Source of the DNA: Piscinibacterium candidicorallinum
Lineage (GTDB): Bacteria > Pseudomonadota > Gammaproteobacteria > Burkholderiales > Burkholderiaceae_C
NCBI RefSeq assembly: GCF_047549485.1
Contig: NZ_CP180191.1
Span: 620,001-684,000, forward strand
Reading direction: 5' to 3'
DNA length: 64,000 bases
Part shown: positions 7,860-14,842 of the stretch, piece after piece
Numbering within the stretch: position 1 is the first letter of the stretch
Layout of the letters: each line of letters starts with the position of its first letter
Notes under the pieces: generated by a model
What the model was told of the DNA's origin: nothing
Database searches by the model: none
The model's input: only the letters and a program-made list of their open reading frames with translations
Translations under genes and position numbers: made by a program

Positions 7860-7871
7860 GCGGAGGCGGCG

Positions 7872-9248
7872 ATGAACTACGTGCTTCGAATGCGCGTCGG
7901 TCACCATCGCCGCCTCGCGGCTCTGCTGCGGGCGGCGATGCCGGCCGAGAGCGTGGCGTTCCTCCTCTGCCGGCGAGCACCATCGGCGGCTGGGGTCGTG
8001 TTCTTGGTGGATTCGGTGATCGAAGTCGAACCTGGCACCTACGTGACCCAGGCTCACAACATCGCGTCGGTGGCACCCTTGGCGATGGCGCGCATCGTGC
8101 AGCAGGCGCGCGCCGACGATAGGGTGATCGTCATGGCTCACCTTCACCCGATGACTGCCAACGGGGTCGAGTTTTCCGAGGCAGATCATTTGGGTAACCG
8201 AAGGTCCTTCTGCTTCTTCCATCGGCGTGTAGATCAGCCCGAGCACATCGCATTGGTCTGGAATGCAACCGTGGACGAGTGCGCTGGACTGGTCTACCTG
8301 AAGGACGGCCGTGTCGAAGTGCTGAACTCTGCGGTGGTCGTCGACAACGAACACTGGCGAGAGTTCATCCCCAGGCGTCAGGCTCCCAAGGAACGGTTTG
8401 CACGTCAGGCCATGCTGCTCGGCGCCGCGGGTCAGCGCCGGGTGGGTGCCGCGAAGTTCGCGGTGATCGGACTGGGCGGTACCGGCAGCCTGGTGTCCCT
8501 GGCGCTCGTGCACCACGGCGCGCGTAAGCTCGTCCTTGTCGATGACGAGGTCCTCGACGAGTCCAATCTGCCGAGGATTCCGGCTAGCGCACCCAACGAT
8601 GTGAAGGTGCGACGCAAGGTAGACATCGCGCGCGACTATGCGCTGGAGCATGCGCCAGACATCGAAGTCGAAGCGCTCATGCGGCATGTCGAGCACACGT
8701 CCGTGCTTCCATTCCTGGTCGGCTGTGATGTGATCGTGGTCTGCACCGACAACACCACATCTCGCGCGTACCTGAACCAGCTGTCCCAGCAGTACCTGAT
8801 TCCACTGCTGGATCTCGGTGTGCAGTTTTCGGTCGGGGATACCGGTGTAGTCGCAAACGAGATCGGGCGAATCAACCTCGTCCGCCCAGGAACGCCTTGC
8901 CTCTGGTGCACCGGACACATCAGCTCGGAACGGCTCGCTGCGGAGTCCGTACCGAAAGCTGAGCGCGCTCGCGAGGGCAGCTACCTTCGCGGTATCGACG
9001 ATCCGCAACCCTCGATGCTGGCCTTCAACATGGAGGTTGTCGGCCGCGGCATGCAGATCTTGCTGGGGTTCGTGACCGGGCTTTTCGCCCAAGCCCCGGA
9101 CGCCTATGAGCAGCGCAGCTTTCTGCGGCCGCGGGCCGGCGCGATGGTGCGCCAGATCTCGAAGGTCTATCGACCAGGCTGCCCGATCTGTTCGGCGGCG
9201 GGCTGTGGCGCGGACCGCGAGATGACCGTCAGGCGGCGCGCCGCCTGA
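7872..9248 (+). CDS. JAB/MPN deubiquitinase-like domain fused to ThiF/E1 adenylyltransferase
   Basis: A 458-aa fusion. The N-terminal JAB domain carries the JAMM zinc motif: H90 and H92 in AHLHP, then S102..D105. The C-terminal ThiF/E1 domain has the nucleotide loop GLGGTG at 200-205, the LVDDEVLDESNLPR strand-loop, CTDNTTSR, and two CxxC pairs (343/346 and 437/440) that suit the structural zinc of ThiF/MoeB/E1 enzymes. E1 domains adenylate a UBL C-terminus; JAB domains cut UBLs from precursors or targets. No obvious extra thioester cysteine stands out. GGAGG precedes the ATG by five bases. It is co-directional with the UBL-UBL-E2 gene and must act on it. Confidence 0.9.
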   Translation: MNYVLRMRVGHHRRLAALLRAAMPAESVAFLLCRRAPSAAGVVFLVDSVIEVEPGTYVTQAHNIASVAPLAMARIVQQARADDRVIVMAHLHPMTANGVEFSEADHLGNRRSFCFFHRRVDQPEHIALVWNATVDECAGLVYLKDGRVEVLNSAVVVDNEHWREFIPRRQAPKERFARQAMLLGAAGQRRVGAAKFAVIGLGGTGSLVSLALVHHGARKLVLVDDEVLDESNLPRIPASAPNDVKVRRKVDIARDYALEHAPDIEVEALMRHVEHTSVLPFLVGCDVIVVCTDNTTSRAYLNQLSQQYLIPLLDLGVQFSVGDTGVVANEIGRINLVRPGTPCLWCTGHISSERLAAESVPKAERAREGSYLRGIDDPQPSMLAFNMEVVGRGMQILLGFVTGLFAQAPDAYEQRSFLRPRAGAMVRQISKVYRPGCPICSAAGCGADREMTVRRRAA

Positions 9249-9283
9249 AATTGGACACCACACCTCGTCAATGCAACGTTTGG

Positions 9284-9303
9284 CCCCGGAGCCTCCTCCG
9301 GGG
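9284..9303 (+). promoter_or_regulatory. GC-rich hairpin between the JAB-E1 gene and the small membrane protein gene
   Basis: CCCCGGAG and CTCCGGGG form a perfect 8-bp stem around the loop CCTC. There is no T-run, so it is not a standard terminator. It ends 10 bases before the AGAGGAG ribosome-binding site of the next gene and could tune the ratio of the two products by RNA processing or attenuation. Confidence 0.45.
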
Positions 9304-9326
9304 TCACGGACACAGAGGAGTTCCCC

Positions 9327-9641
9327 ATGTACAAAATGTTTATTGAGTTCTTCCTTGCTCGCCCCGGCCGCCTAAGTGCAATTGGGCGCGCAGCGTTCCA
9401 CCTGAGCGGAATCATCTTGCTGATCGGCCTTTGCGGTCGTATCGCCACCGTCGGCGTGTCAGCCATGCAGGGTGTGGGTGGAGCCAGGCCGTACGTAAGC
9501 TCCTTCGCTTTGCTCAGCCCCTCGCTGCCGACCTGGCGGGTGCCTGAGAGCTTCCTCGGTTACGGTGCGTGCGTCCTGGTTGCCGCGCTTGGTCTCTTGC
9601 TGGTTCAGATGGGCAAGGCCATCGACACGGCGATCGGGTAG
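9327..9641 (+). CDS. Small two-pass membrane protein, third gene of the ubiquitin-like operon
   Basis: A 104-aa protein with two hydrophobic segments: about residues 25-45 (FHLSGIILLIGLCGRIATVGV) and about 78-98 (GYGACVLVAALGLLLVQMGKA). A roughly 30-residue polar loop joins them. The start is well supported by AGAGGAG six bases upstream. I do not recognise the family. It follows the JAB-E1 gene by 78 bases in the same direction. Membrane-anchored partners are common effectors or targets in bacterial immune operons, so it could be the substrate or the effector of the UBL machinery. That is inference only. Confidence 0.7.
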   Translation: MYKMFIEFFLARPGRLSAIGRAAFHLSGIILLIGLCGRIATVGVSAMQGVGGARPYVSSFALLSPSLPTWRVPESFLGYGACVLVAALGLLLVQMGKAIDTAIG

Positions 9642-9749
9642 CGACCGATGGGATGCCGGTCGAGCGGCCTTCACCCGGGTCGAACTCTGGTGGATCTGCC
9701 CGTGGTGGCCACATCAGTGCCGATACTGGCACCGACATGCGCCTGCTCG

Positions 9750-9912
9750 CTAGATCAGGCCGCGTTCGGCGAACGATGTGACCTCTGTGCCAGCCATCAC
9801 CAGGTGATCGAGTACCCGCACGTCGACCAGCGCAAGCGCGGTCTTCAGGGTCTGCGTCAAAAGCTCGTTCGCACGGCTCAGTTCGGCCGCGCCCCGAGGG
9901 ATGATCATGCCG
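9750..9912 (-). pseudogene. RadC-family (JAB) C-terminal remnant, frameshifted
   Basis: The minus strand encodes about 50 residues typical of the RadC C-terminus, including LLTQTLKTALALVDVRVLDH and VTSFAERGLI before the stop at 9750. The preceding HNHPSG-type metal motif appears as HDHPSG in a different frame around 9895-9912, so the gene carries a frameshift. The N-terminal two thirds are missing. RadC genes of this type are frequent on integrated elements, so this is probably a scar of an older insertion. It may mark the edge of the accessory region. Confidence 0.7.
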
Positions 9913-10153
9913 ACGTGGTTCGTCCTACTCCAAGATCCGTTCTCGACCCATAGCAGAACACGAGAGTGGGCGCTGTTGGCCAAATGCGCTGGGCGGTTCC
10001 CACCCAACGCGGCGCCTCAATCAAGAGCTCCATCGAAACGGGAGCGATTCGAGAAGCGGTTGGAGGTCGATGTGAGGCGTAGCGCTCAGCAGCCCTTGAA
10101 CTTCTCCTGTCCGAGGGCTGCCGGTGAACTACTGGCCCTCAGCAGATTGGGGC
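9913..10153. other. Non-coding junction between accessory island and nar locus
   Basis: About 240 bases between the RadC remnant and the first hemerythrin-like gene. I see no coding frame with family signal, and no clear transposon terminal repeat or target duplication. The right boundary of the mobile region probably lies here or within 9642-9750, but it cannot be fixed without the other end of the element. Confidence 0.4.
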
Positions 10154-10720
10154 TCATGAGTGCGGCTCCATGCGATTTTCAATCGCCAGTGCTTGGTCAA
10201 ACCTTCGGCGTAACGCCATAGCTCGGGCAAGCGCTATTCGATCCATCTCCTGAAGGTGCAGACGAGCGACAGGCAAAACGAATGCCTCTTCAATTTGTAT
10301 GTGAGCGCGATACAGCGATGTGAAAGCGCTGATCTGCGCAGCTGGCGTAGCCGGCACATCACCATTGACGATGCCAACTAGCCACGGGCGTATTTCTGCG
10401 AAGAGAGACTCAAGATCACGATGCTGATCTGATAGGTTTCGCATCAATGCTTGGAGATCAGTCGTTGCAGACAACGTTGCACCGAGAATAGGAAAGAGAT
10501 CTCGCTCTTCGTCAGCATGGTGGTCCGGCGCTGCACGATCGAAGTACCGCATGAGCTGCAATGCAGTTTCTACTGCTGGATCGTCGGGACATGCGACTCC
10601 CCGCAGATACCGCTGCAGCTTTTCAAGAAGACTTACGAAGTGCGTGGCCTTCTCATGGCAGGTCTGCAGCAGATCGATGGGGTCATCGAGGCATTCCATG
10701 ACTTCGGGGGTGGTGTTCAT
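10154..10720 (-). CDS. Hemerythrin HHE-domain protein
   Basis: A 188-aa four-helix hemerythrin-type protein. Candidate di-iron ligands are visible in order: CHEKATHF near residue 21, APDHHADEERDLFP near 65-78, QHRDLE near 100, and HIQIEEAFVLP near 145. Such proteins bind O2 or NO, or repair or protect iron centres. It is the last gene of the nar transcript and overlaps its upstream neighbour by ATGA. That position suggests a role in coping with NO or oxygen around nitrate reductase. Substrate specificity cannot be inferred. Confidence 0.85.
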   Translation of the reverse strand: MNTTPEVMECLDDPIDLLQTCHEKATHFVSLLEKLQRYLRGVACPDDPAVETALQLMRYFDRAAPDHHADEERDLFPILGATLSATTDLQALMRNLSDQHRDLESLFAEIRPWLVGIVNGDVPATPAAQISAFTSLYRAHIQIEEAFVLPVARLHLQEMDRIALARAMALRRRFDQALAIENRMEPHS

Positions 10721-11235
10721 TTCGGTTTGACCGAATCGAGCTGACGAGTAGTGCGCTTCAATTCATCTGCCACCCAGGTAAGCAGCGACTCTTCTTGTAA
10801 GTGGAGAAAGTTTCGGTATCTATGGCAGTAGTCGCTGACAAGGTTTAGCGCCAAGAGGGAGGCAGTTCCTTCAGCAAGGCTGTCAAGGCAGTCGCGCGCA
10901 TGCCGCCACTGGCGAGTGAGGTGCCTTCGGTCTTCGGCAAACCACAAAGAAGTCATGCGCAACTGCTCCCTGTGATCCTTCGCATCGCTTTGCGCCGCGA
11001 GCCACTCAAGCAGTTGATGACTATCGAGTGTCTGATCTGGCTTGACTTGAGTTTCAAAGTAGGTCCGCAGCGCTGCAAGCGCAGGATCTGCACACCGGGC
11101 AGAGGCCGCTGCTGCGCGCATGAGCCGCGCGCTTGTGACCAACAGCTCTTCTGTGCGTCTGAGGAACAATCCGAGGTGACGATGTCGATAGCGTGTGCGA
11201 TCGAGAATCTGTGCGGCTTCGGCATCATCAGGCAT
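10717..11235 (-). CDS. Hemerythrin-like helical protein of the nar operon
   Basis: A 172-aa, mostly helical protein that I do not firmly recognise. The segments RYRHRHLGLFLRRTEELL near the start, DSHQLLEWL in the middle and HRYRNFLHLQEESLL near the end have the spacing of a degenerate HHE-type bundle. I chose the ATG at 11235 because GAGGAG lies just upstream. The stop overlaps the start of the HHE gene (ATGA), so the two are probably made together and may interact. It lies between the carbonic anhydrase and HHE genes. Confidence 0.7.
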   Translation of the reverse strand: MPDDAEAAQILDRTRYRHRHLGLFLRRTEELLVTSARLMRAAAASARCADPALAALRTYFETQVKPDQTLDSHQLLEWLAAQSDAKDHREQLRMTSLWFAEDRRHLTRQWRHARDCLDSLAEGTASLLALNLVSDYCHRYRNFLHLQEESLLTWVADELKRTTRQLDSVKPK

Positions 11236-11245
11236 GAACTGCTCC

Positions 11246-11944
11246 TCAGACAGAGCGATCGTGCGGCTGCATGCACCAGCGCTGCGCGTCGCTTTCGGCG
11301 CGCATGACAGCAGCGGTGCTGCCCGAGAAGCTGTAATCCCCGCGAGGACGAAACTCGCGAGTGGCAGGATCGAAGACCAGAACGACACCTTCATCCAGCA
11401 GGTAGTGCCACCCGTGAAGAAACAACGAGCCGCTCGCAATACGTGCTTCAACCATCGGGTAGCTCATCAGGCTAGACAGCTGCAGCACGATGTTTCGTTG
11501 CTCCACACGCCTGAGGGCCTCTGCGGACGCAGCAACCGGCAGCCGGGCGTCATACGCGTGACTCAGCCAGCCTCTTAAGTGCTTGCAGCATGCAGGCGGC
11601 TCTTCGTAGAGCGCGCGCATGGCCCCGCAATGGCTATGGCCGCAAACCACAATGTGATTGACCTCGAGCACTGCAGTGGCGAACTCGATGGCCGCTGCGG
11701 TGCCATGCGCATCCCCGGTGGAGTCCCACGGAGGCACCAAGTTGCCAACATTGCGGACAATGAAGAGCTCGCCCGGACCGCAGTCCATAAGCACGTACGG
11801 CACCACACGTGAGTCTGAGCATCCAATAAACAAAGTTGAGGGATGCTGTCCGTCTCGCACCATGGCTTTGAAGGACTCTGCATGCTGCGGAAACCAGCCT
11901 GTCTCAAAGCGCTCAAGCTTGTCGATAAGGTCGCGTTCCTGCAT
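11246..11944 (-). CDS. Beta-class carbonic anhydrase
   Basis: A 232-aa beta-carbonic anhydrase that interconverts CO2 and bicarbonate. The zinc ligands are Cys42 (in CSDSR, with the Asp-Arg dyad D44/R46), His103 and Cys106 (in CGHSHCG). The ATG at 11944 has AAGGAG seven bases upstream. It lies directly downstream of narI in the same direction, an unusual place for this enzyme. One possibility is supplying bicarbonate or buffering the cytoplasm during nitrate respiration. The assignment is firm; the reason for the linkage is not known. Confidence 0.93.
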   Translation of the reverse strand: MQERDLIDKLERFETGWFPQHAESFKAMVRDGQHPSTLFIGCSDSRVVPYVLMDCGPGELFIVRNVGNLVPPWDSTGDAHGTAAAIEFATAVLEVNHIVVCGHSHCGAMRALYEEPPACCKHLRGWLSHAYDARLPVAASAEALRRVEQRNIVLQLSSLMSYPMVEARIASGSLFLHGWHYLLDEGVVLVFDPATREFRPRGDYSFSGSTAAVMRAESDAQRWCMQPHDRSV

Positions 11945-11964
11945 GGCTCGCTCCTTGGTGAGCT

Positions 11965-12648
11965 CTATGTTCGACGGCGGACCAACTGCCTTGGACGGAC
12001 GAGATAGCTCACCGAGGCGAAGCCACTCCAGACGTGCACCAGTCGCGTGAACGGAAACAGCAGGAAGATGGTCATCCCAAGAATCAAGTGGATCTGGTAC
12101 GGCCAGGCAAGGCCAGCAATGTGCGCTGCCGCCCCGGCCTGGAACGTGACAATTGCTTGGGCCCAGTGAGAAAGCTGCAGCATGACGGAGCCATCGCTGT
12201 GAGAGAGCGAATACGGTAAGGTCACCAGCCCGATCACAAGCTGCACCCACAGGATCAGCAGGATCCCCGTGTCCATGGCGCGGCTGCTCGCACGCACTCG
12301 ATCGTCGAAGAGCCGCCGATGTAGCAGCAAGCTCAGCCCGATGAAGCAGAGCAGTCCGGCAATGCCTCCAGACACAATTGCCATCATCTGTTTGGCTGGG
12401 ACGCTGATGAACACCGAATACACAACGGTGGGCGTGAGAAGTCCAAACAAGTGCCCAAAGAACAGAAACAGCACGCCCACGTGGAACAGATTGCTTCCCC
12501 AGCGCAGCTGACGCGCTCTCAGGAGCTGACTGGAGTCGCTTTTCCATGTGTACTGATCGCGGTCAAACCGGATCAGGCTGCCCAGCAGGAACACTGTCAG
12601 GCAGACGTAGGGGTAGGTGCCGTAAGCGAAAGCGTGCAGCGCATTCAT
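11965..12648 (-). CDS. narI: Respiratory nitrate reductase gamma subunit (cytochrome b)
   Basis: The 227-aa integral membrane subunit of the NarGHI complex. It oxidises quinol and passes electrons through two b hemes to NarH. Five hydrophobic segments are visible. The four heme ligands fall at His56, His66, His187 and His205, the same numbers as in E. coli NarI. Its start overlaps the narJ stop (ATGA). It is the last classical nar gene before the carbonic anhydrase. Confidence 0.97.
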   Translation of the reverse strand: MNALHAFAYGTYPYVCLTVFLLGSLIRFDRDQYTWKSDSSQLLRARQLRWGSNLFHVGVLFLFFGHLFGLLTPTVVYSVFISVPAKQMMAIVSGGIAGLLCFIGLSLLLHRRLFDDRVRASSRAMDTGILLILWVQLVIGLVTLPYSLSHSDGSVMLQLSHWAQAIVTFQAGAAAHIAGLAWPYQIHLILGMTIFLLFPFTRLVHVWSGFASVSYLVRPRQLVRRRT

Positions 12649-13313
12649 GCGCGTCTCCCGACAAAGTGGATGGGTTGTTCAGCTCGGGGCGACTGCGGTG
12701 CGCAGTTCCCCATGAACGTGACCGGCGCTTCGGCATACTGCTCGTCCAGCGCCTGCGCGCAGTTGTCTTCCGGGATGTTGGCCGAATGGTCTGCAGCGCT
12801 CGCGCCCTCGCCAATCAGGCAAAGCAGCGCACTGAAGATCGCGGCGTAGGGGCTTGATCGACGCGTCAGCGTGTTGCGGATGCTGGCGAGGATCGGGGCG
12901 ACCTCCCTGATATGCGCCAGCGCTTCGTCTCCAGGGAAGAGGCTCGCGAACTCGAGAAACGCGGGCAGATAGTCGGGCAGCTCGGTGCCCAAGAGCTTCA
13001 AGCCGTGTCGTTCATACAGACTCATGAGGTCGACCATGGCCTGTCCGCGGTCTCGGCTGTCGCCGTGAACATGTTCGAAGAGATTCAAGCATGCGCTTCG
13101 ACCGCGATCGAAGGTATTGATATAGGCAGACTGCGCTTCGAACAAATCCTGCGCTGCCAGGTTAGTCATCAGTGCGCGCAGAGAGGCTTGCGTAGAGGTC
13201 AGTTGAGGCTGAGCGGAAAGGAGAACCCCCAGCTCGGGTAACGCGGCCTGCAAGGCCTCGTCCGGGTAGGAAAGCAGCGCAGCCAGTGCACGCAGGGTGT
13301 GTGCGCGACTCAT
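12645..13313 (-). CDS. narJ: Nitrate reductase molybdenum cofactor assembly chaperone
   Basis: A 222-aa NarJ/TorD-family chaperone. It begins with the typical LRALAALLSYPDEALQAALPEL, has LNLFEHVHGDSRDRGQAMVDL in the middle and DYLPAFLEFASL after it. NarJ holds apo-NarGH in the cytoplasm until the molybdenum cofactor and iron-sulfur clusters are inserted, and is not part of the final enzyme. The gene overlaps both narH and narI by four bases, in the canonical order. Confidence 0.96.
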   Translation of the reverse strand: MSRAHTLRALAALLSYPDEALQAALPELGVLLSAQPQLTSTQASLRALMTNLAAQDLFEAQSAYINTFDRGRSACLNLFEHVHGDSRDRGQAMVDLMSLYERHGLKLLGTELPDYLPAFLEFASLFPGDEALAHIREVAPILASIRNTLTRRSSPYAAIFSALLCLIGEGASAADHSANIPEDNCAQALDEQYAEAPVTFMGNCAPQSPRAEQPIHFVGRRA

Positions 13314-14842
13314 GACTGCACCTCCTTGATGGGGATGACCTTGCTGCGCTTTGAGCCGAACAGACCGGCGCTACTGACGCCTTCAGAGCAGCCGTTGCCA
13401 AACGAAAACCCGCAGGCACCCTTAAGCTCGAAGGTGTCTTCGGCGTACTCACGATGAGTCGTAGGGATCACGAAGCGGTCTTCGTAGTTTGCGATTGCCA
13501 TGACCTCATACATGCGTTCCACCTGTGAACGGGTCAAGTCGACTGCAGCAAGCGCATCCATATCGTCGCGCTTCTCGACATGGCGAGCGCGCATGTAGTG
13601 GCGCATGGCGATCATGCGGGATAGCGAACGGATGACTGGCGCCTCATCGCCAGCGGTGAGCAGGTTCGCCAGATACTTGACCGGGATGCGCATGGTGGTC
13701 GGATCGGGCAGCAGCTCGTTACCTGCAGAGTCCGTGCCAGCTGCTTGCGTGATAGGCGATAGCGGCGGGATGTACCAGACCATCGGTAGTGTGCGGTACT
13801 CCGGGTGCAACGGCAGCGCCACCTGCCAGTCCACGGCCATCTGATAAACGGGACTGTTTTTGGCAGCCTCTAGCCAAGCCTCGGGCACCCCGTCGGTACG
13901 GGCCTGACGCTGCACTGCGGGGTCGTTTGGGTTGAGGAACAGTCCCAGCTGCGCCTGATAGAGCTGCTTGGGATCTTCAACGCTCGCTGCAGCTTCAATC
14001 CGGTCCGCGTCATACAAAAGGACACCCAGGTAGCGGATCCGGCCCACGCACGTCTCGGAGCAGACTGTCGGTTGCCCCGCTTCGATGCGCGGGTAGCAGA
14101 AGATGCACTTTTCTGCCTTACCGCTCTCCCAGTTGTAGTAGATCTTCTTGTAAGGACAGCCCGAGACACACATGCGCCAGCCGCGACACTTGTCCTGGTC
14201 GATCAGAACGATGCCGTCCTCTTCACGCTTATAGATGGAGCCCGAGGGGCACGAGGCTACGCAGGCCGGATTCAGGCAATGCTCGCATAGCCTGGGCAGG
14301 TACATCAGGAAGGTGTTTTCGTACTGGCCCAGCTGCTCCAACTGGCGCACCTCAAAGTCGCGCAGATTGTTGTCCTTACTGCGCTTGGCGAACTCGCCGC
14401 CCAGAATCTCTTCCCAGTTGGGGCCCCACTCGATTTTCTCCATGCGCTTGCCCGTGATGAGACTGCGGGGGCGCGCCGTGGGTGCGGCCTTGGATTCGGG
14501 AGCTGACTGAAGATGTTCGTAGTCGAATGTGAAGGGCTCGTAGTAGTCGTCGATCTCTGGCAGATTTGGGTTTGCAAACATCTTGGCCAGAACCTGCCAC
14601 CGGCTACCTTGCTTCAGTTCGAGCTTGCCATTTGGCTTCCGAACCCATCCACCGTTCCACTCTTCCTGGTCTTCCCAGCGTTTGGGGTACCCAATCCCCG
14701 GTTTGGTCTCTACGTTGTTGAACCAGGCGTACTCGACGCCGGGGCGATTGGTCCAGACGTTCTTGCAGGTCACCGAGCAGGTGTGGCACCCGATGCACTT
14801 GTCCAAGTTCAGGACCATTCCGATCTGTGCACGGACCTTCAT
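13310..14842 (-). CDS. narH: Respiratory nitrate reductase beta subunit
   Basis: The 510-aa iron-sulfur subunit that carries electrons from NarI to NarG. Four cysteine groups are visible: CIGCHTCSVTC near the start, CEHCLNPACVASCPSG, then CRGWRMCVSGCP (a Trp replaces one Cys, as in the 3Fe-4S cluster of NarH), and CIFCYPR. The length is normal. It overlaps narG and narJ by ATGA, so the four genes form one translational unit. Confidence 0.97.
   Translation of the reverse strand: MKVRAQIGMVLNLDKCIGCHTCSVTCKNVWTNRPGVEYAWFNNVETKPGIGYPKRWEDQEEWNGGWVRKPNGKLELKQGSRWQVLAKMFANPNLPEIDDYYEPFTFDYEHLQSAPESKAAPTARPRSLITGKRMEKIEWGPNWEEILGGEFAKRSKDNNLRDFEVRQLEQLGQYENTFLMYLPRLCEHCLNPACVASCPSGSIYKREEDGIVLIDQDKCRGWRMCVSGCPYKKIYYNWESGKAEKCIFCYPRIEAGQPTVCSETCVGRIRYLGVLLYDADRIEAAASVEDPKQLYQAQLGLFLNPNDPAVQRQARTDGVPEAWLEAAKNSPVYQMAVDWQVALPLHPEYRTLPMVWYIPPLSPITQAAGTDSAGNELLPDPTTMRIPVKYLANLLTAGDEAPVIRSLSRMIAMRHYMRARHVEKRDDMDALAAVDLTRSQVERMYEVMAIANYEDRFVIPTTHREYAEDTFELKGACGFSFGNGCSEGVSSAGLFGSKRSKVIPIKEVQS

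Noticed and set aside
6987..9263. A 758-codon open frame on the minus strand across the whole UBL operon
   Set aside because: Its product is His/Arg-rich low-complexity sequence with no family features. The plus-strand genes have ribosome-binding sites and clear domains. It is a GC-rich antisense shadow.
9660..9740. Short inverted repeat GTGCC/GGCAC as a transposon end or terminator
   Set aside because: Only five base pairs, no T-run, and no matching copy that would mark a terminal repeat.
1..10153. CRISPR array or Cas genes with the Tn7-like module (CAST)
   Set aside because: No repeat-spacer pattern and no Cas motif in the visible part. Two TniQ proteins alone do not show RNA guidance.
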